Source: Photobacterium sp. CCB-ST2H9 (lineage in GTDB: Bacteria; Pseudomonadota; Gammaproteobacteria; Enterobacterales; Vibrionaceae). From it: a stretch of DNA of 64,000 nt. The DNA lies in contig NZ_CP100426.1 in NCBI RefSeq assembly GCF_023151555.2, positions 682,001 to 746,000 of the forward strand, written 5' to 3'. Positions 27,053 through 35,917 of the stretch are shown here, in pieces. The notes under the pieces are model-generated. The model had not been told where the DNA came from and did no database searches. It saw only the letters and a program-made list of their open reading frames with translations. Both the position numbers and the translations under genes were made by a program. Positions within the stretch are counted from its first letter, which is position 1; each line of letters begins with the position of its first letter.

Positions 27053-27186
27053 GACAAATTCTCCTTCTCTGCACCTGATAATACCTTACAACACAGCGTG
27101 ACCCCACTTAAGCATCACAACCGCAGTCGCTTTTCAAGGCGCAGATTTTAGCACAGGCCCGCCAATGTGCCGCTCATTTCATTGCA

Positions 27187-27246
27187 GCAAAAAGCGCCCA
27201 AACCAAACCGCAAGGCTGAACACCTCGCTGTTTGGTTTGGGCGCTT
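27187..27246 (-). terminator. terminator of the three-gene lipoprotein operon
   Basis: A perfect 17-bp stem, 27192-27208 with 27230-27246 (AAGCGCCCAAACCAAAC and its complement), is followed on the minus strand by a T-run. It ends the 27260-29660 operon. Confidence 0.9.
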
Positions 27247-27259
27247 ATAGCCATTACAG

Positions 27260-27589
27260 CTAAACAAATTTTGCCAGTTGTTTAAGTAACTTATCTAAAC
27301 CACGTGCAATTTTGGCTACCGTTTCGGCGTGCTCAGTCACCTCTTCTAACGACTTCCGGGCAGCCTTCGCCAGCTTGAGCAACGACTGAACATCCTCTTC
27401 ACGGGAATCCAGCAAAGCAGATTGTTTCTCGATGAGTGCCCGGTTGTAGCGGTAAATCTGTTCACCGTACGCTTCACACTGCAAGATTAATGATTCCTGA
27501 TCCGGCGTCAGCATCGTCGAATCAAGATAGTTCTGTATCAGACGATAGGTTGCGTCTAACTCTTTATACGCTTCTGCGTGAAGACTCAT
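27260..27589 (-). CDS. small helical protein, third gene of lipoprotein operon
   Basis: 109 aa, wholly helical in appearance, no signal peptide or membrane helix, rich in Leu/Ala/Glu/Lys heptads (QSALLDSREEDVQSLLKLAKAARKSLEEVTEHAETVAKIARGLDKLLKQL). Its ATG overlaps the stop of the lipoprotein gene by four bases (ATGA), which indicates translational coupling. Not recognised; it may pair by coiled coil with the lipoprotein, though they would have to meet across a membrane unless one is mislocalised. Confidence 0.72.
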   Translation of the reverse strand: MSLHAEAYKELDATYRLIQNYLDSTMLTPDQESLILQCEAYGEQIYRYNRALIEKQSALLDSREEDVQSLLKLAKAARKSLEEVTEHAETVAKIARGLDKLLKQLAKFV

Positions 27590-28539
27590 GATGCTTCCTT
27601 AAGGCTCTTTTGAAATGCTTTGATCGCATCAACCTGAACTTTGGTGGATTGGATAGCTTTTTTTGCGGCCGACAGTGACAGGTCATTGTCAGATTCCAGG
27701 GAGTCAACAACCGCGGTGTTGAGCTTCTGGACCGCCGCCAGAGCTTTATCCAGCTGAATGAACTCAGCATCAAGATGCAATAATTGCTGCTTAATCCGGT
27801 AGGCTTTTCGATACCCTTCCATGCGCTCTTCCAGAGAATCGCTAAAGGTTACACAGCGCAGATCGGTACTCTGTCCACACCGGTTCGGATTGTTCAGTAA
27901 ATACAGACGAATCCGCAGCTCTTTCTGCAGAGATGTCCGGGTCGCCTGTTTCCACGCCGGAAGATCACTGCGCAGCACATCGATCGTATTCTGGATAACG
28001 GGTTCCGATGCTTTCATCAGGCGCTTTAAAGCTTCGTAACGCGCGCTTTCTGTATAGGCCCTACCAAGTGCATTGGCACTGAGTGACGCCAGCTCAATCT
28101 GCTCCTGACTGACACCTTGTACCTGCGGATATTCAGACAAAGAGACTAACGCAGTATTCAGCTTCTCTGCCTGCTCATTGAGAGCCGTGCTGGCCTCATC
28201 TGAAGCCAGAACGTTGATACTTTGCGTAAACACCAGAAGATGCTTTAACGCCTGAATCTGACCTGAATTATCGATTTGTTTGATATCCAGATCATTGCCT
28301 GTCACGCCGTCTCTGACGGCACCCGCCAGCACAGAGTCCACTCTCGCTTGTTCCGTTCGTTCATAGACTCCCAGAAGTGCAGTCTGTACCTGAGCCGACT
28401 GCTCTGCATATTCACTGACCAGCTTCACTGACTCATGCGAAGCACATCCACTGATGACCAATATCAATCCGGGCAGGACAACCCGACTTGCCAGATGCAA
28501 CACACTGGCCTCTTTCGTCCTTTTTTCCATTCCTTTCAT
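27586..28539 (-). CDS. helical lipoprotein of unknown function
   Basis: With the ATG at 28537-28539 the product begins MKGMEKRTKEASVLHLASRV and reaches a lipobox LVISGC followed by ASHES, so it is a lipoprotein anchored through that Cys. After it comes about 290 aa of mainly alpha-helical sequence (repeated long amphipathic stretches such as STALNEQAEKLNTALVSLSEYPQV and LDKALAAVQKLNTAVVDSLES), with one Cys pair (NNPNRCGQSTDLRCVTF). No enzyme motif. Start uncertain: in-frame ATGs exist at 28560 and 28530, and an upstream TTG/GTG extension to 28599 overlaps the previous gene. Middle gene of the operon. Confidence 0.72.
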   Translation of the reverse strand: MKGMEKRTKEASVLHLASRVVLPGLILVISGCASHESVKLVSEYAEQSAQVQTALLGVYERTEQARVDSVLAGAVRDGVTGNDLDIKQIDNSGQIQALKHLLVFTQSINVLASDEASTALNEQAEKLNTALVSLSEYPQVQGVSQEQIELASLSANALGRAYTESARYEALKRLMKASEPVIQNTIDVLRSDLPAWKQATRTSLQKELRIRLYLLNNPNRCGQSTDLRCVTFSDSLEERMEGYRKAYRIKQQLLHLDAEFIQLDKALAAVQKLNTAVVDSLESDNDLSLSAAKKAIQSTKVQVDAIKAFQKSLKEAS

Positions 28540-28586
28540 CCACTTCACAACAATCAACATCAAATTTCGGGACGGCGACCCTGCAG

Positions 28587-29660
28587 TTATGCCACACAAA
28601 TGCCATAGGCAGGTAAAACATCCCGAATCAGTTCTAACCGGTAGGTTTTCAGCGCATCATGGAAAAATTTCCAGTCTGAAGAGAAAAACGACTCTGAATA
28701 CTTGTAGTACGGTTTCCCATCCCGCACGATTGCCGGCCCTCTTGCTTTTTCTTTCCAGCTCTCCGGACCTGTTTTGTGAAACGTCAGCACTTCAGCCGCA
28801 AACCCAAAATCGCCGGTCGCAATATGTTGCAGCCATTGTTCGTGCCGCCGTTCACCATCCTCGTCATCAAAGGTACGCAACGCACTTTCAATGAGATTTC
28901 GCTGTTGTGCCGTCAGCCCCGGCTGCTGATCAATTTTCACAGCATGATCCTGTGCGAGATAGCACTGTATCGCTTTACACATGGCATCAGCCGCCTGTAC
29001 AAAGATTTCTGTATTGTCGCGCACCACGGTTTCGCCGGTTCCGTTCACATAAATCCAGCTTGCATACGGACGATCCGGAAAAGACAACGCAGCGCCATGC
29101 CCCAGAGGTGACGTTGAGGAAATACCATGCCGAAGAACGTCATTCCGGATCCGTTCCGCTAAACTCATATATTGCGCCGACTCAATGGATTCAACGCGAT
29201 TAATATCGTGAACCACACCGGCAAAACCCTGATGGGCAAAAGTATCGGCGTAAACATGCATGGCAATCCCCAGCATGTGCAACGCATAAGGCTTATGCCA
29301 GTGTGTCGCCACCATTCTCAGCATATCTCTTGCCACCGGACTGTCCGGCATACAAATCAGCCGATTGATAAAACGGCCTTCAGGCGGGTGACCCGCTTCA
29401 TTTCCATGGTTTCCGGGCAAAAAATGAAAAGGAATCCAGACCATGTGGTTCGCGAGTTTAACCGTGTTCCGGTAATCCAGCATCTTGTGTGCTGACACAA
29501 TGCGATCAAACATCGCACCATTTTCAAAATAGATAGGATTTTCATTTGTTGCTTCATCAACATACTGAGCACAGTAAGCCACAACAGATGCTTGGTGATG
29601 ATTTAAACCTGCATAACGGGCGACAACATATGTCATCGCGTGATGGCCATCGATTTGCAT
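28587..29660 (-). CDS. DUF6765-like, zinc-hydrolase-like protein
   Basis: With GGAGG five to six bases ahead, the ATG at 29658-29660 is the best start (product MQIDGHHAMTYVVARYAGL, 357 aa). His and Asp residues spaced as in zinc phospholipase C/P1-nuclease-type folds are visible: DGHH near the N-terminus, NHMVWIPFHFLPGN, and LGIAMHVYADTFAHQGFAG, whose H-x3-D-x3-H pattern is the strongest hint. I recall such proteins as DUF6765, of unknown activity. No signal peptide. First gene of a three-gene operon with the lipoprotein and helical protein; activity is inferred only from the metal-ligand pattern. Confidence 0.75.
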   Translation of the reverse strand: MQIDGHHAMTYVVARYAGLNHHQASVVAYCAQYVDEATNENPIYFENGAMFDRIVSAHKMLDYRNTVKLANHMVWIPFHFLPGNHGNEAGHPPEGRFINRLICMPDSPVARDMLRMVATHWHKPYALHMLGIAMHVYADTFAHQGFAGVVHDINRVESIESAQYMSLAERIRNDVLRHGISSTSPLGHGAALSFPDRPYASWIYVNGTGETVVRDNTEIFVQAADAMCKAIQCYLAQDHAVKIDQQPGLTAQQRNLIESALRTFDDEDGERRHEQWLQHIATGDFGFAAEVLTFHKTGPESWKEKARGPAIVRDGKPYYKYSESFFSSDWKFFHDALKTYRLELIRDVLPAYGICVA

Positions 29661-29914
29661 GTTTGCCTCCGGAAAAATTCTGTCGACCGCGGAATACACC
29701 CGGATTCAGATGTTCCGTTATTTCCGCGCATAGGAAATAGATGGGAGGTAAAATCTCATATGAAAAGTATGGTTTTCTTTTTATTCTTTAAGTGACGGAT
29801 AAGTACCACTCTCATGTAATTAACAATAATGATAATTACTATGAGTCATCCATCAAAAATGTGTCTTTCCTGAAACAGGACAGAATAAATGGGAACCGTG
29901 ACCTATCTTTATAT

Positions 29915-29949
29915 AAAAAAGAAGCAAGGCTGATAACCCTGCTGCTTTT
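29915..29949. terminator. tag terminator
   Basis: AGCAAGG (29923-29929) pairs imperfectly with CCTGCT (29938-29943), flanked by A-run and T-run on the two sides. It lies just past the tag stop and could act in both directions. Confidence 0.5.
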
Positions 29950-29979
29950 TGTATTCAGTTCACGCCCTGGAGGCAACAT

Positions 29980-30588
29980 TTATTCCGCAGGACGTTGAAA
30001 TGAGGCCCTTAACTTTTCTGCTTTTTCCCGGAATGCACAACTTTCAGCATGATCATTAATCAGCCCCATCGCCTGCATGAAAGCATAAACCGTCGTTGGC
30101 CCGACAAACTTCCACCCCCGTTTTTTCAGTGCTTTTGAAAGGGCTTTCGATTCTTCAGAAACAGACAATGACTGTGGCGTCACGCCTGTCGTATCAGGCT
30201 CAAAACGCCAAAAGAAAGCTGCCAGAGAACCCTCTTCTTTCACCATTTCCACCGCGCATTTGGCGTTATTGATAGTCGCTTCAATTTTGCCCCGGTGCCG
30301 GACAATGCCTTCATTCTGAAGTAAACGCTCGACATCTTCTTCAGAAAACTGAGCCACCTGGTAAAAATCGAACTGCTGAAATGCTTGTCTGAAATTTTCC
30401 CGTTTCGTCAGAATCGTTCGCCAGCTCAAACCCGACTGAAACCCTTCCAGACATATTTTTTCGAAGAGACGCTGATCATCGCTTACCGGAAAACCCCATT
30501 CGTGATCATGATAATCCATATAATCTTCGGTGGCACTGCACCATGAGCAGCGTAATTTTCCGTCCGGTCCTTCTATCAGCTCAGTCAC
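29980..30588 (-). CDS. tag: DNA-3-methyladenine glycosylase I
   Basis: 202 aa. Removes 3-methyladenine from alkylated DNA, the first step of base excision repair. Family residues are seen: CSWCSATEDYMDYHDHEWGFPV at the N-terminus (zinc Cys/His plus the base-binding Glu), QSGLSWRTILTKRENF and LKKRGWKFVGPTTVYAFMQAMGLINDH at the C-terminus. It starts at a GTG (30586-30588) with GGAGGG seven bases upstream. Single gene. Confidence 0.95.
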   Translation of the reverse strand: MTELIEGPDGKLRCSWCSATEDYMDYHDHEWGFPVSDDQRLFEKICLEGFQSGLSWRTILTKRENFRQAFQQFDFYQVAQFSEEDVERLLQNEGIVRHRGKIEATINNAKCAVEMVKEEGSLAAFFWRFEPDTTGVTPQSLSVSEESKALSKALKKRGWKFVGPTTVYAFMQAMGLINDHAESCAFREKAEKLRASFQRPAE

Positions 30589-30762
30589 TTTAATCCCTCC
30601 AGTGTCGGTATTTTCTGAAAATTAGTTTTGGGTTGATCTCATTCACGATATGCCTGATGAATACCAAGATATCAGGCGGTCACTTCATAGCTATGATATT
30701 GAAAATAAATTTACAACCAAACAACGCAGAAGCACAGCAATAAAGCAGGAATCTGCCGCACC

Positions 30763-31047
30763 TCACGGCTGAAGACTCCCAGTCTTTTTAACCAGCCAGA
30801 TCCGTGCACCAAAAACCCACTGACGCTTCACCTCTGAAGCACTTTCACTCGTCCAAATCCCTTTTTTATTACTGATAGGTTCAGTTGTTAAGGCAATGAT
30901 TTTGTGTTGTAAGGGGATCGTGATCGCAATGTTGCATATGGTTCTGGAATTATCATTCCAATTCACAGATGAATGGGCAAGTATCTCAACCGACATGCAG
31001 TCACATGAACCATGAAAATATAAATTTACTGGTTTATATATCTGCAA
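30763..31047 (-). CDS. doubtful 94-aa ORF in the tag/ATP-grasp gap
   Basis: This is the only open frame in the 516-bp gap 30589-31104. It would start at a TTG (31045-31047) or at an internal ATG 17 codons later (product from MSVEILAHSSVNWND). The sequence has no recognised motif and no good RBS. It may be a remnant or no gene at all. The rest of the gap is AT-rich and shows nothing else except the promoter/RBS region (AGAGGATAATT) of the ATP-grasp gene. Confidence 0.25.
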   Translation of the reverse strand: MQIYKPVNLYFHGSCDCMSVEILAHSSVNWNDNSRTICNIAITIPLQHKIIALTTEPISNKKGIWTSESASEVKRQWVFGARIWLVKKTGSLQP

Positions 31048-31104
31048 TTTTTCTGAAAATTAAAAATAAAACACCAAAACAAAAATCATATAAAGAGGAT
31101 AATT

Positions 31105-32343
31105 ATGTCAGCGCTCATCTTATCCAGTAAAAAATTTATTCTGTCCATTCATCCCCGTATCCGAGATGCGTATTTTCATGGAGACAGTCTTTTAATCACA
31201 GAGTCGTTATCTGCCGGAAACAGGAGCGAGCTGGCAGCTCATTTTGGCCGAATCATCGAATTGGACCATTATTTTTCCCACTCGGCGACGGAGCTTTTGC
31301 AACGGCTCGCCGACATTGATCTACTGTCTTCCATTGACATGGTCATTGCCTTTTCGGAAGGCGACATCCTTCGTGCCGCAGAAATACGGGAAACGCTTGG
31401 CATCCCCGGACAGCGACAGGAACAAGCCATCCTGTTCCGAGACAAAATCCTGATGAAACAACACGCAGCACGGTATGGCGTGGTCACTGCGATGCCGCAG
31501 GATGCAATTCAGGTCGTCAACTGGCAAGCATTGCCTTACCCCATTGTGATCAAGCCAAAAGCCGGACGTGGCTCCCAGCACACATTCAAAGTCGACTCTT
31601 ACAAGCATTGGCTTGAGGTGAATTCAGAGATCGATCCGACTGACATGATCATTGAGCCCTACGTCACCGGAGAAGTCTTTCACGTCGACGGTCTCGTCGT
31701 GAACGGAAAACTGTCGGTATGCAGCCCGGCCGGATATGTCGGCAACTGTATGGATTTCGTTGGCGGTCAATGCCTTGGTTCATACACGCTATCTGAATCA
31801 AACCCGCTTTATCGGCCTTTAACTGAATTCAGCAGATATCTGCTTGAGCACGTCTTCCCGACGCCCAGGCATTCCCTTTTCCATATCGAATGCTTTGTCG
31901 GGAAAGACAATCAGATCACCCTGTGTGAAATTGCCTGTCGTCTGGGTGGGAATGATCTCCTCACTGAAGTCGAATTGGCCTACGGGGTGAATGTCGTCGA
32001 GGCATATTTACATGCCGAATTCAGATCAGAGGCGCTTTGCCCCAGCCCCCGGTCTCCGGTACAGATCGGCGGACGCTTCCAGCTTCCTCCGCAGTCAGGT
32101 CAGCTGGCCTGTTCCCAGACACCGTTCAGGCATGAAAACGTCGTCAAGTATCAATCCCGGGCAGTGTCAGGGAAAAACTACAGCGCGATGGCCATGTCAA
32201 ATGACGCCCTGATACACGTTGTTGCCAAAGCCGACAGCGAAATGAATATGGAGAAACTTTTCCTGGCCATTGAACAGTGGGCCGCAGACGAATTCATCTG
32301 GTCAAAGAATACTGAGGAGGTCACGCAATGCATGCTGAATTAA
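31105..32343 (+). CDS. ATP-grasp ligase, first gene of a putative metabolite operon
   Basis: 412 aa. ATP-grasp fold: a linker/N-domain to about residue 110, the lysine-bearing strand YPIVIKPKAGRGSQHTF (about 150-167), the adenine-hinge MIIEPYVTGEVFHVDGLV and the metal-binding ITLCEIACRLGGNDLL (E-x-x-x-R-x-G-G). These enzymes form an amide or thioester through an acyl-phosphate; family members such as the bacilysin BacD ligase join amino acids. Good RBS AGAGGA. It overlaps the MFS gene by 16 bases. The substrates cannot be read from sequence. Confidence 0.88.
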   Translation: MSALILSSKKFILSIHPRIRDAYFHGDSLLITESLSAGNRSELAAHFGRIIELDHYFSHSATELLQRLADIDLLSSIDMVIAFSEGDILRAAEIRETLGIPGQRQEQAILFRDKILMKQHAARYGVVTAMPQDAIQVVNWQALPYPIVIKPKAGRGSQHTFKVDSYKHWLEVNSEIDPTDMIIEPYVTGEVFHVDGLVVNGKLSVCSPAGYVGNCMDFVGGQCLGSYTLSESNPLYRPLTEFSRYLLEHVFPTPRHSLFHIECFVGKDNQITLCEIACRLGGNDLLTEVELAYGVNVVEAYLHAEFRSEALCPSPRSPVQIGGRFQLPPQSGQLACSQTPFRHENVVKYQSRAVSGKNYSAMAMSNDALIHVVAKADSEMNMEKLFLAIEQWAADEFIWSKNTEEVTQCMLN

Positions 32344-33539
32344 TTGCGGTTGCGAGAAATCCGCAGTATCGCCACTTCTGGGTGGCGAATATCTTGAGCA
32401 ACGGGGCGATTTGGATCCAAAATACGACGTCTTCAATCGCTTTAACGCACTTATCGACCTCAGCTGTTGTGAATTCGCTGGTTCAGGTCGCAGCAACCCT
32501 GCCTTTCTTATTGTTTGGCATCCTGGCCGGTCAGGTGGGCGACAAGTACAGCAAGCCGCTGGTCCTGACTGTCGCTCAGCTCAGCCTGGGTCTGGTTTCA
32601 TTGACGCTTGCAGCCGCCACCTGGTGGGGGCTGCTTTCGCCTGCCTTGCTGGTTGGAGTGACCGCTGCATTTTCTGTCGCAACCGTCTTCCGGATGCCGG
32701 TTGCACAGGCCGGAATCGCACTGACTGTGCCCAGAGACCAGGTCAGGCATGCAGCCGTTCTCAACAATCTGGGGTTCAATATTGCTCGGGCTGTCGGACC
32801 CGCGATTGCCGGGTCGCTGTTACTTGCGCTCGCCTATTTCCAGGTTTATCTGCTCACTGCGGCGATGCTGCTTGCGGTGGCAGCCTACTTTTTGTATGGG
32901 TTTTATCACGAGCGAAACACTACGACAGAACAAACAGAGTTCATTTCGTTCCGTGATACCTGGAAACATATTTACACATCCACCCTGTTCCGTCGCTGCA
33001 CATTCGATGCCTGTATTCTGTTCTTCGCAGGCAGTGTGATCTGGTCAATGATGCCTTTCATTGCCAAGTATCACTTAAATCAGAGCACAGCAGGACAAGG
33101 TAGCTTAATGGGCGCAACCGGTCTGGGAGCACTCTTAACCGTTGTCGTCTTGCCGGCTGTGCTGAAATTCCGCCGTAATCACCACAGCTACTGGCTGTGC
33201 TACAGCCTGATGATATCGTCCATTGCAGCCATCTGGCTGAGCAGTCATCTGACGCTCATCTTTGTCGCGCTCATGATCTTTGGCCTGAGCTGGAGTATGG
33301 CTGTGACCCTGCTGAACGGAGAAATCCAGTCTTCCTTTCTGCGGCAAATGCTCTCCCGTGTGATTGCGATCTATCTGATCGTCATGTATCTGGCTCAGGC
33401 AGCCGGATCGCTCTGGGCAGGACTGGTCAGTCAGTTCTTTGAAACCCGTGCCGCACTGATGTGCTCGGTCGTTGTTTTAGCTCTGGGTCTGGGTTTACGA
33501 ACCCTGATGTTTGCATCCACTGATGATGATAAGGAATAG
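32328..33539 (+). CDS. MFS exporter (EntS-like family)
   Basis: 403 aa with about 12 membrane helices, in the group of the enterobactin exporter EntS and related MFS_3 drug/siderophore exporters (ILAGQVGDKYSKPLVLTVAQ after helix 2, NLGFNIARAVGPAIAGSLL in helix 5). The RBS GAGGAGG lies inside the last codons of the ATP-grasp gene, a 16-bp overlap that ties the two together. The natural reading is export of the product made by its neighbours; it could also be a resistance exporter. Confidence 0.9.
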   Translation: MHAELIAVARNPQYRHFWVANILSNGAIWIQNTTSSIALTHLSTSAVVNSLVQVAATLPFLLFGILAGQVGDKYSKPLVLTVAQLSLGLVSLTLAAATWWGLLSPALLVGVTAAFSVATVFRMPVAQAGIALTVPRDQVRHAAVLNNLGFNIARAVGPAIAGSLLLALAYFQVYLLTAAMLLAVAAYFLYGFYHERNTTTEQTEFISFRDTWKHIYTSTLFRRCTFDACILFFAGSVIWSMMPFIAKYHLNQSTAGQGSLMGATGLGALLTVVVLPAVLKFRRNHHSYWLCYSLMISSIAAIWLSSHLTLIFVALMIFGLSWSMAVTLLNGEIQSSFLRQMLSRVIAIYLIVMYLAQAAGSLWAGLVSQFFETRAALMCSVVVLALGLGLRTLMFASTDDDKE

Positions 33540-33540
33540 A

Positions 33541-35064
33541 ATGATGAAACGAATCACGTTAACCCTTGTGGGCGGCGGCGCATCATCACTTGCTTTTCTT
33601 GATGCTTTTACCCGTCATTGGAATGTTGTTCAAAACCAGGATGTTGTGATTTTTGTCATGGAGAAAAAAAGTGTATGGGGGGTTGGCAATGCCTATGCTG
33701 AGGACAGCCATTCCAACCTGCTCAATACGCAGGCTGGGCTGATATCCGGCATCCCCGGACAACCCGGCGACTTCATGCACTGGCTGAAAGCTCACCCGTT
33801 AAAATGGCAGCCGGACTTTCCTGAGCTGAACATTGATGCATCCACCTATGCGCCGCGTGCCCTGTTCGGACGCTACATGCAGGACCGATTCTTCCGTGTG
33901 ATCCGGCAAGCCGCAGAAAAAAATATTTTCATCGTGACCGTTGCTGCATCTGTCACGTCGATCTGTGCTGACGACGATTCAACCCGGTACATCGTATCCA
34001 CAGAATGCGGACATCAATTGCCGAGTGATGCGGTGATTCTGGCGTGCGGCACACATACAAAAGTTATGGATAGCGCACAGCAGCAAGGCAAAATTTTTTC
34101 CAGTCCGTATCCCGTACGTTCAGTAACCCGTGCCATCAATGAGCATGATAACGTTGTCGTCTTCGGAGCACGACTCAGCGCCATCGACATCGTCGTTGGA
34201 CTGATAGAACGGGGTCACAAAGGAAAAATACAGTTACGGTCACGGGGAGGCTTTTTCCCTAGCGTGCGAGGAACACAAGGGACGTACCGAAATCAATTTT
34301 TATCGCCAGGCTATATTGAACAAAACTTCGAGACATTATCACTTGCTCATCTGGCACAGCTATTCCATCTCGAACTCAGCCACTATCGGAAAAATTATGA
34401 AGATACACCGGAATCGCTGCAGTTTCCCACGCCACCAGTGACTGATTTTCGGCATTACCTCCGAAAAGAAATTGCACTGGCCGATGGCCCCCGGGGCTGG
34501 CAGGCGATTCTTTACAGTGCGAACACCGCTCTGGATATTATCCGCCGGAAACTGGCTGAAGAAGACAAACGACGCTTCTTCGCTGAAAGCTGGTCCAATG
34601 CCATGGCATTGCGGGTCTCGATCCCGAAAGAGAATGCTGAAAAGTTGCTGGCAGCGGTTGAATCCGGACAACTGAGCTATCAGACAGGCCCTGATTCAAA
34701 AGTTGCTGATTCACCTGCAGATGTTGTTGTGTATGCCACAGGGAATGCCCGCGATCTGACCCAGGCGGACTCCCCTTTATTGCACCACATGTTTGCGTCT
34801 GGACTCGCCGTCAGCCACCCTCATGGCGGGTTACAAATCCTCAACGAAACCTATCAGGTGCTTGATCACAGAGGATTCGCGCATCCCAAGATTTTTGCAT
34901 TGGGTGAAATCACTAACGGCAACTTTTTGTTTACCAGTGCGCTGGATCTGATTGTTGAGCATGGCTCACGATGCGCCATCTCGGTGATTGCTGCATTGAC
35001 GCAATCTGAACCACCCACGGAAGATTCCCCCTGGGAGCATGAAGTTGGAAATGAAGTGAGATAA
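33541..35064 (+). CDS. FAD/NAD(P)-binding oxidoreductase-like protein
   Basis: 507 aa from the ATG at 33541, which follows the MFS stop by one base and has AAGGAA as RBS. N-terminal dinucleotide-binding fold TLTLVGGGASSLAFLDAF (GxGxxS/A), then WGVGNAYAEDSHSNLLNTQAGLISGIPGQPGDFMHWL, typical of the FAD/NAD(P)-binding family PF13454, and a C-terminal VYATGN / FALGEITNGNFLFTSALDL flavin-binding end. This family is large and mostly uncharacterised; N- or C-oxidation of a small molecule is possible. Third gene of the operon, ending in a strong terminator. Confidence 0.85.
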   Translation: MMKRITLTLVGGGASSLAFLDAFTRHWNVVQNQDVVIFVMEKKSVWGVGNAYAEDSHSNLLNTQAGLISGIPGQPGDFMHWLKAHPLKWQPDFPELNIDASTYAPRALFGRYMQDRFFRVIRQAAEKNIFIVTVAASVTSICADDDSTRYIVSTECGHQLPSDAVILACGTHTKVMDSAQQQGKIFSSPYPVRSVTRAINEHDNVVVFGARLSAIDIVVGLIERGHKGKIQLRSRGGFFPSVRGTQGTYRNQFLSPGYIEQNFETLSLAHLAQLFHLELSHYRKNYEDTPESLQFPTPPVTDFRHYLRKEIALADGPRGWQAILYSANTALDIIRRKLAEEDKRRFFAESWSNAMALRVSIPKENAEKLLAAVESGQLSYQTGPDSKVADSPADVVVYATGNARDLTQADSPLLHHMFASGLAVSHPHGGLQILNETYQVLDHRGFAHPKIFALGEITNGNFLFTSALDLIVEHGSRCAISVIAALTQSEPPTEDSPWEHEVGNEVR

Positions 35065-35077
35065 ATCGCGCCGTGCA

Positions 35078-35111
35078 AAACAGGCGGCCTGTAAAAAGCC
35101 GCCTGTTTTTT
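35078..35111 (+). terminator. terminator of the ATP-grasp/MFS/flavoprotein operon
   Basis: AAACAGGCGGC (35078-35088) pairs with GCCGCCTGTTT (35098-35108), followed by T-run. It makes the three genes a closed unit. Confidence 0.9.
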
Positions 35112-35239
35112 CAATCTAATCCCGATCACAGCTTTCAATCAATAAGAAAAACCGTCCGTCAGCACTTAAGACGAAGCTGTTTTCAACCATTGAAGCTGAA
35201 ATTTAAAATCAAAGCATTCTTTTCTACAGACATTCATTT

Positions 35240-35650
35240 CTACAGATTTGCTTTCCATGTTTTTAGTCCATAAAAAAGCGTCAATAGTGGTAAGAACTTC
35301 CCGGAAAATATAAAAGTTATCCCTAAAAAAGCGAGAATACCGGCCGCCTTATCCTGATCAGAATACAAACTTAACAATAGGCTGGAACTGTAATCCTCTG
35401 TTTGATAGACGAAAAACAGCCCTAATGACTTCAGGCACACTAATAGCAATATCGACAACAGAATGCCCTTGAGACATTTTTTACTTTCAGGAAATTGACT
35501 CACTTTCAAAGCATATAAGCACCAAACAACACTCACTGATAAAACAATATACCCTTCCAGTGAATAGAAAAAACTAAGGAATATCCCACCAAATACTGCA
35601 AAATATGATGCCAAAATTTTTACTTGTTCTTTTTCTTGTACTGATTTCAT
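35240..35650 (-). CDS. small four-helix membrane protein
   Basis: 136 aa, four strongly hydrophobic segments (about residues 12-28, 33-48, 60-80, 104-128) with short loops; no motif I recognise. AT-richer than its neighbours. It lies between the flavoprotein operon terminator and the ThrRS gene, on the same strand as ThrRS but 0.27 kb upstream of nothing obvious, so its own promoter is needed. Function unknown; a holin-like or immunity-like role cannot be argued from sequence alone. Confidence 0.65.
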   Translation of the reverse strand: MKSVQEKEQVKILASYFAVFGGIFLSFFYSLEGYIVLSVSVVWCLYALKVSQFPESKKCLKGILLSILLLVCLKSLGLFFVYQTEDYSSSLLLSLYSDQDKAAGILAFLGITFIFSGKFLPLLTLFYGLKTWKANL

Positions 35651-35917
35651 TTATCCCTGCACTGATTACAATCATAAAAACGCCTCATTTTACGCTGAAT
35701 GACAGCCAATCGCATCCCTCGACCTACAACGCAACACATCTGCAAAGTAAGCCAATACTCTGTTCACGAATATCCAAGTATCCGCCAGATACTTGGATAT
35801 CATTGAGAAACAGCCATTTTCACAGCTTTTACCAGACAAGGTCCCTTTTCAGCAGCACTTCTGAAATGAAACAGACGCTTATCTGTTGAGTCTGCGTGTC
35901 CGGACACTTTCAGTCAT

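Noticed and set aside
35605..35889. 94-codon plus-strand ORF (MMPKFLLVLFLVLISF...) overlapping the start of the membrane-protein gene
   Set aside because: No RBS, a composition change after the first 25 residues, and overlap with a better minus-strand gene; likely chance.
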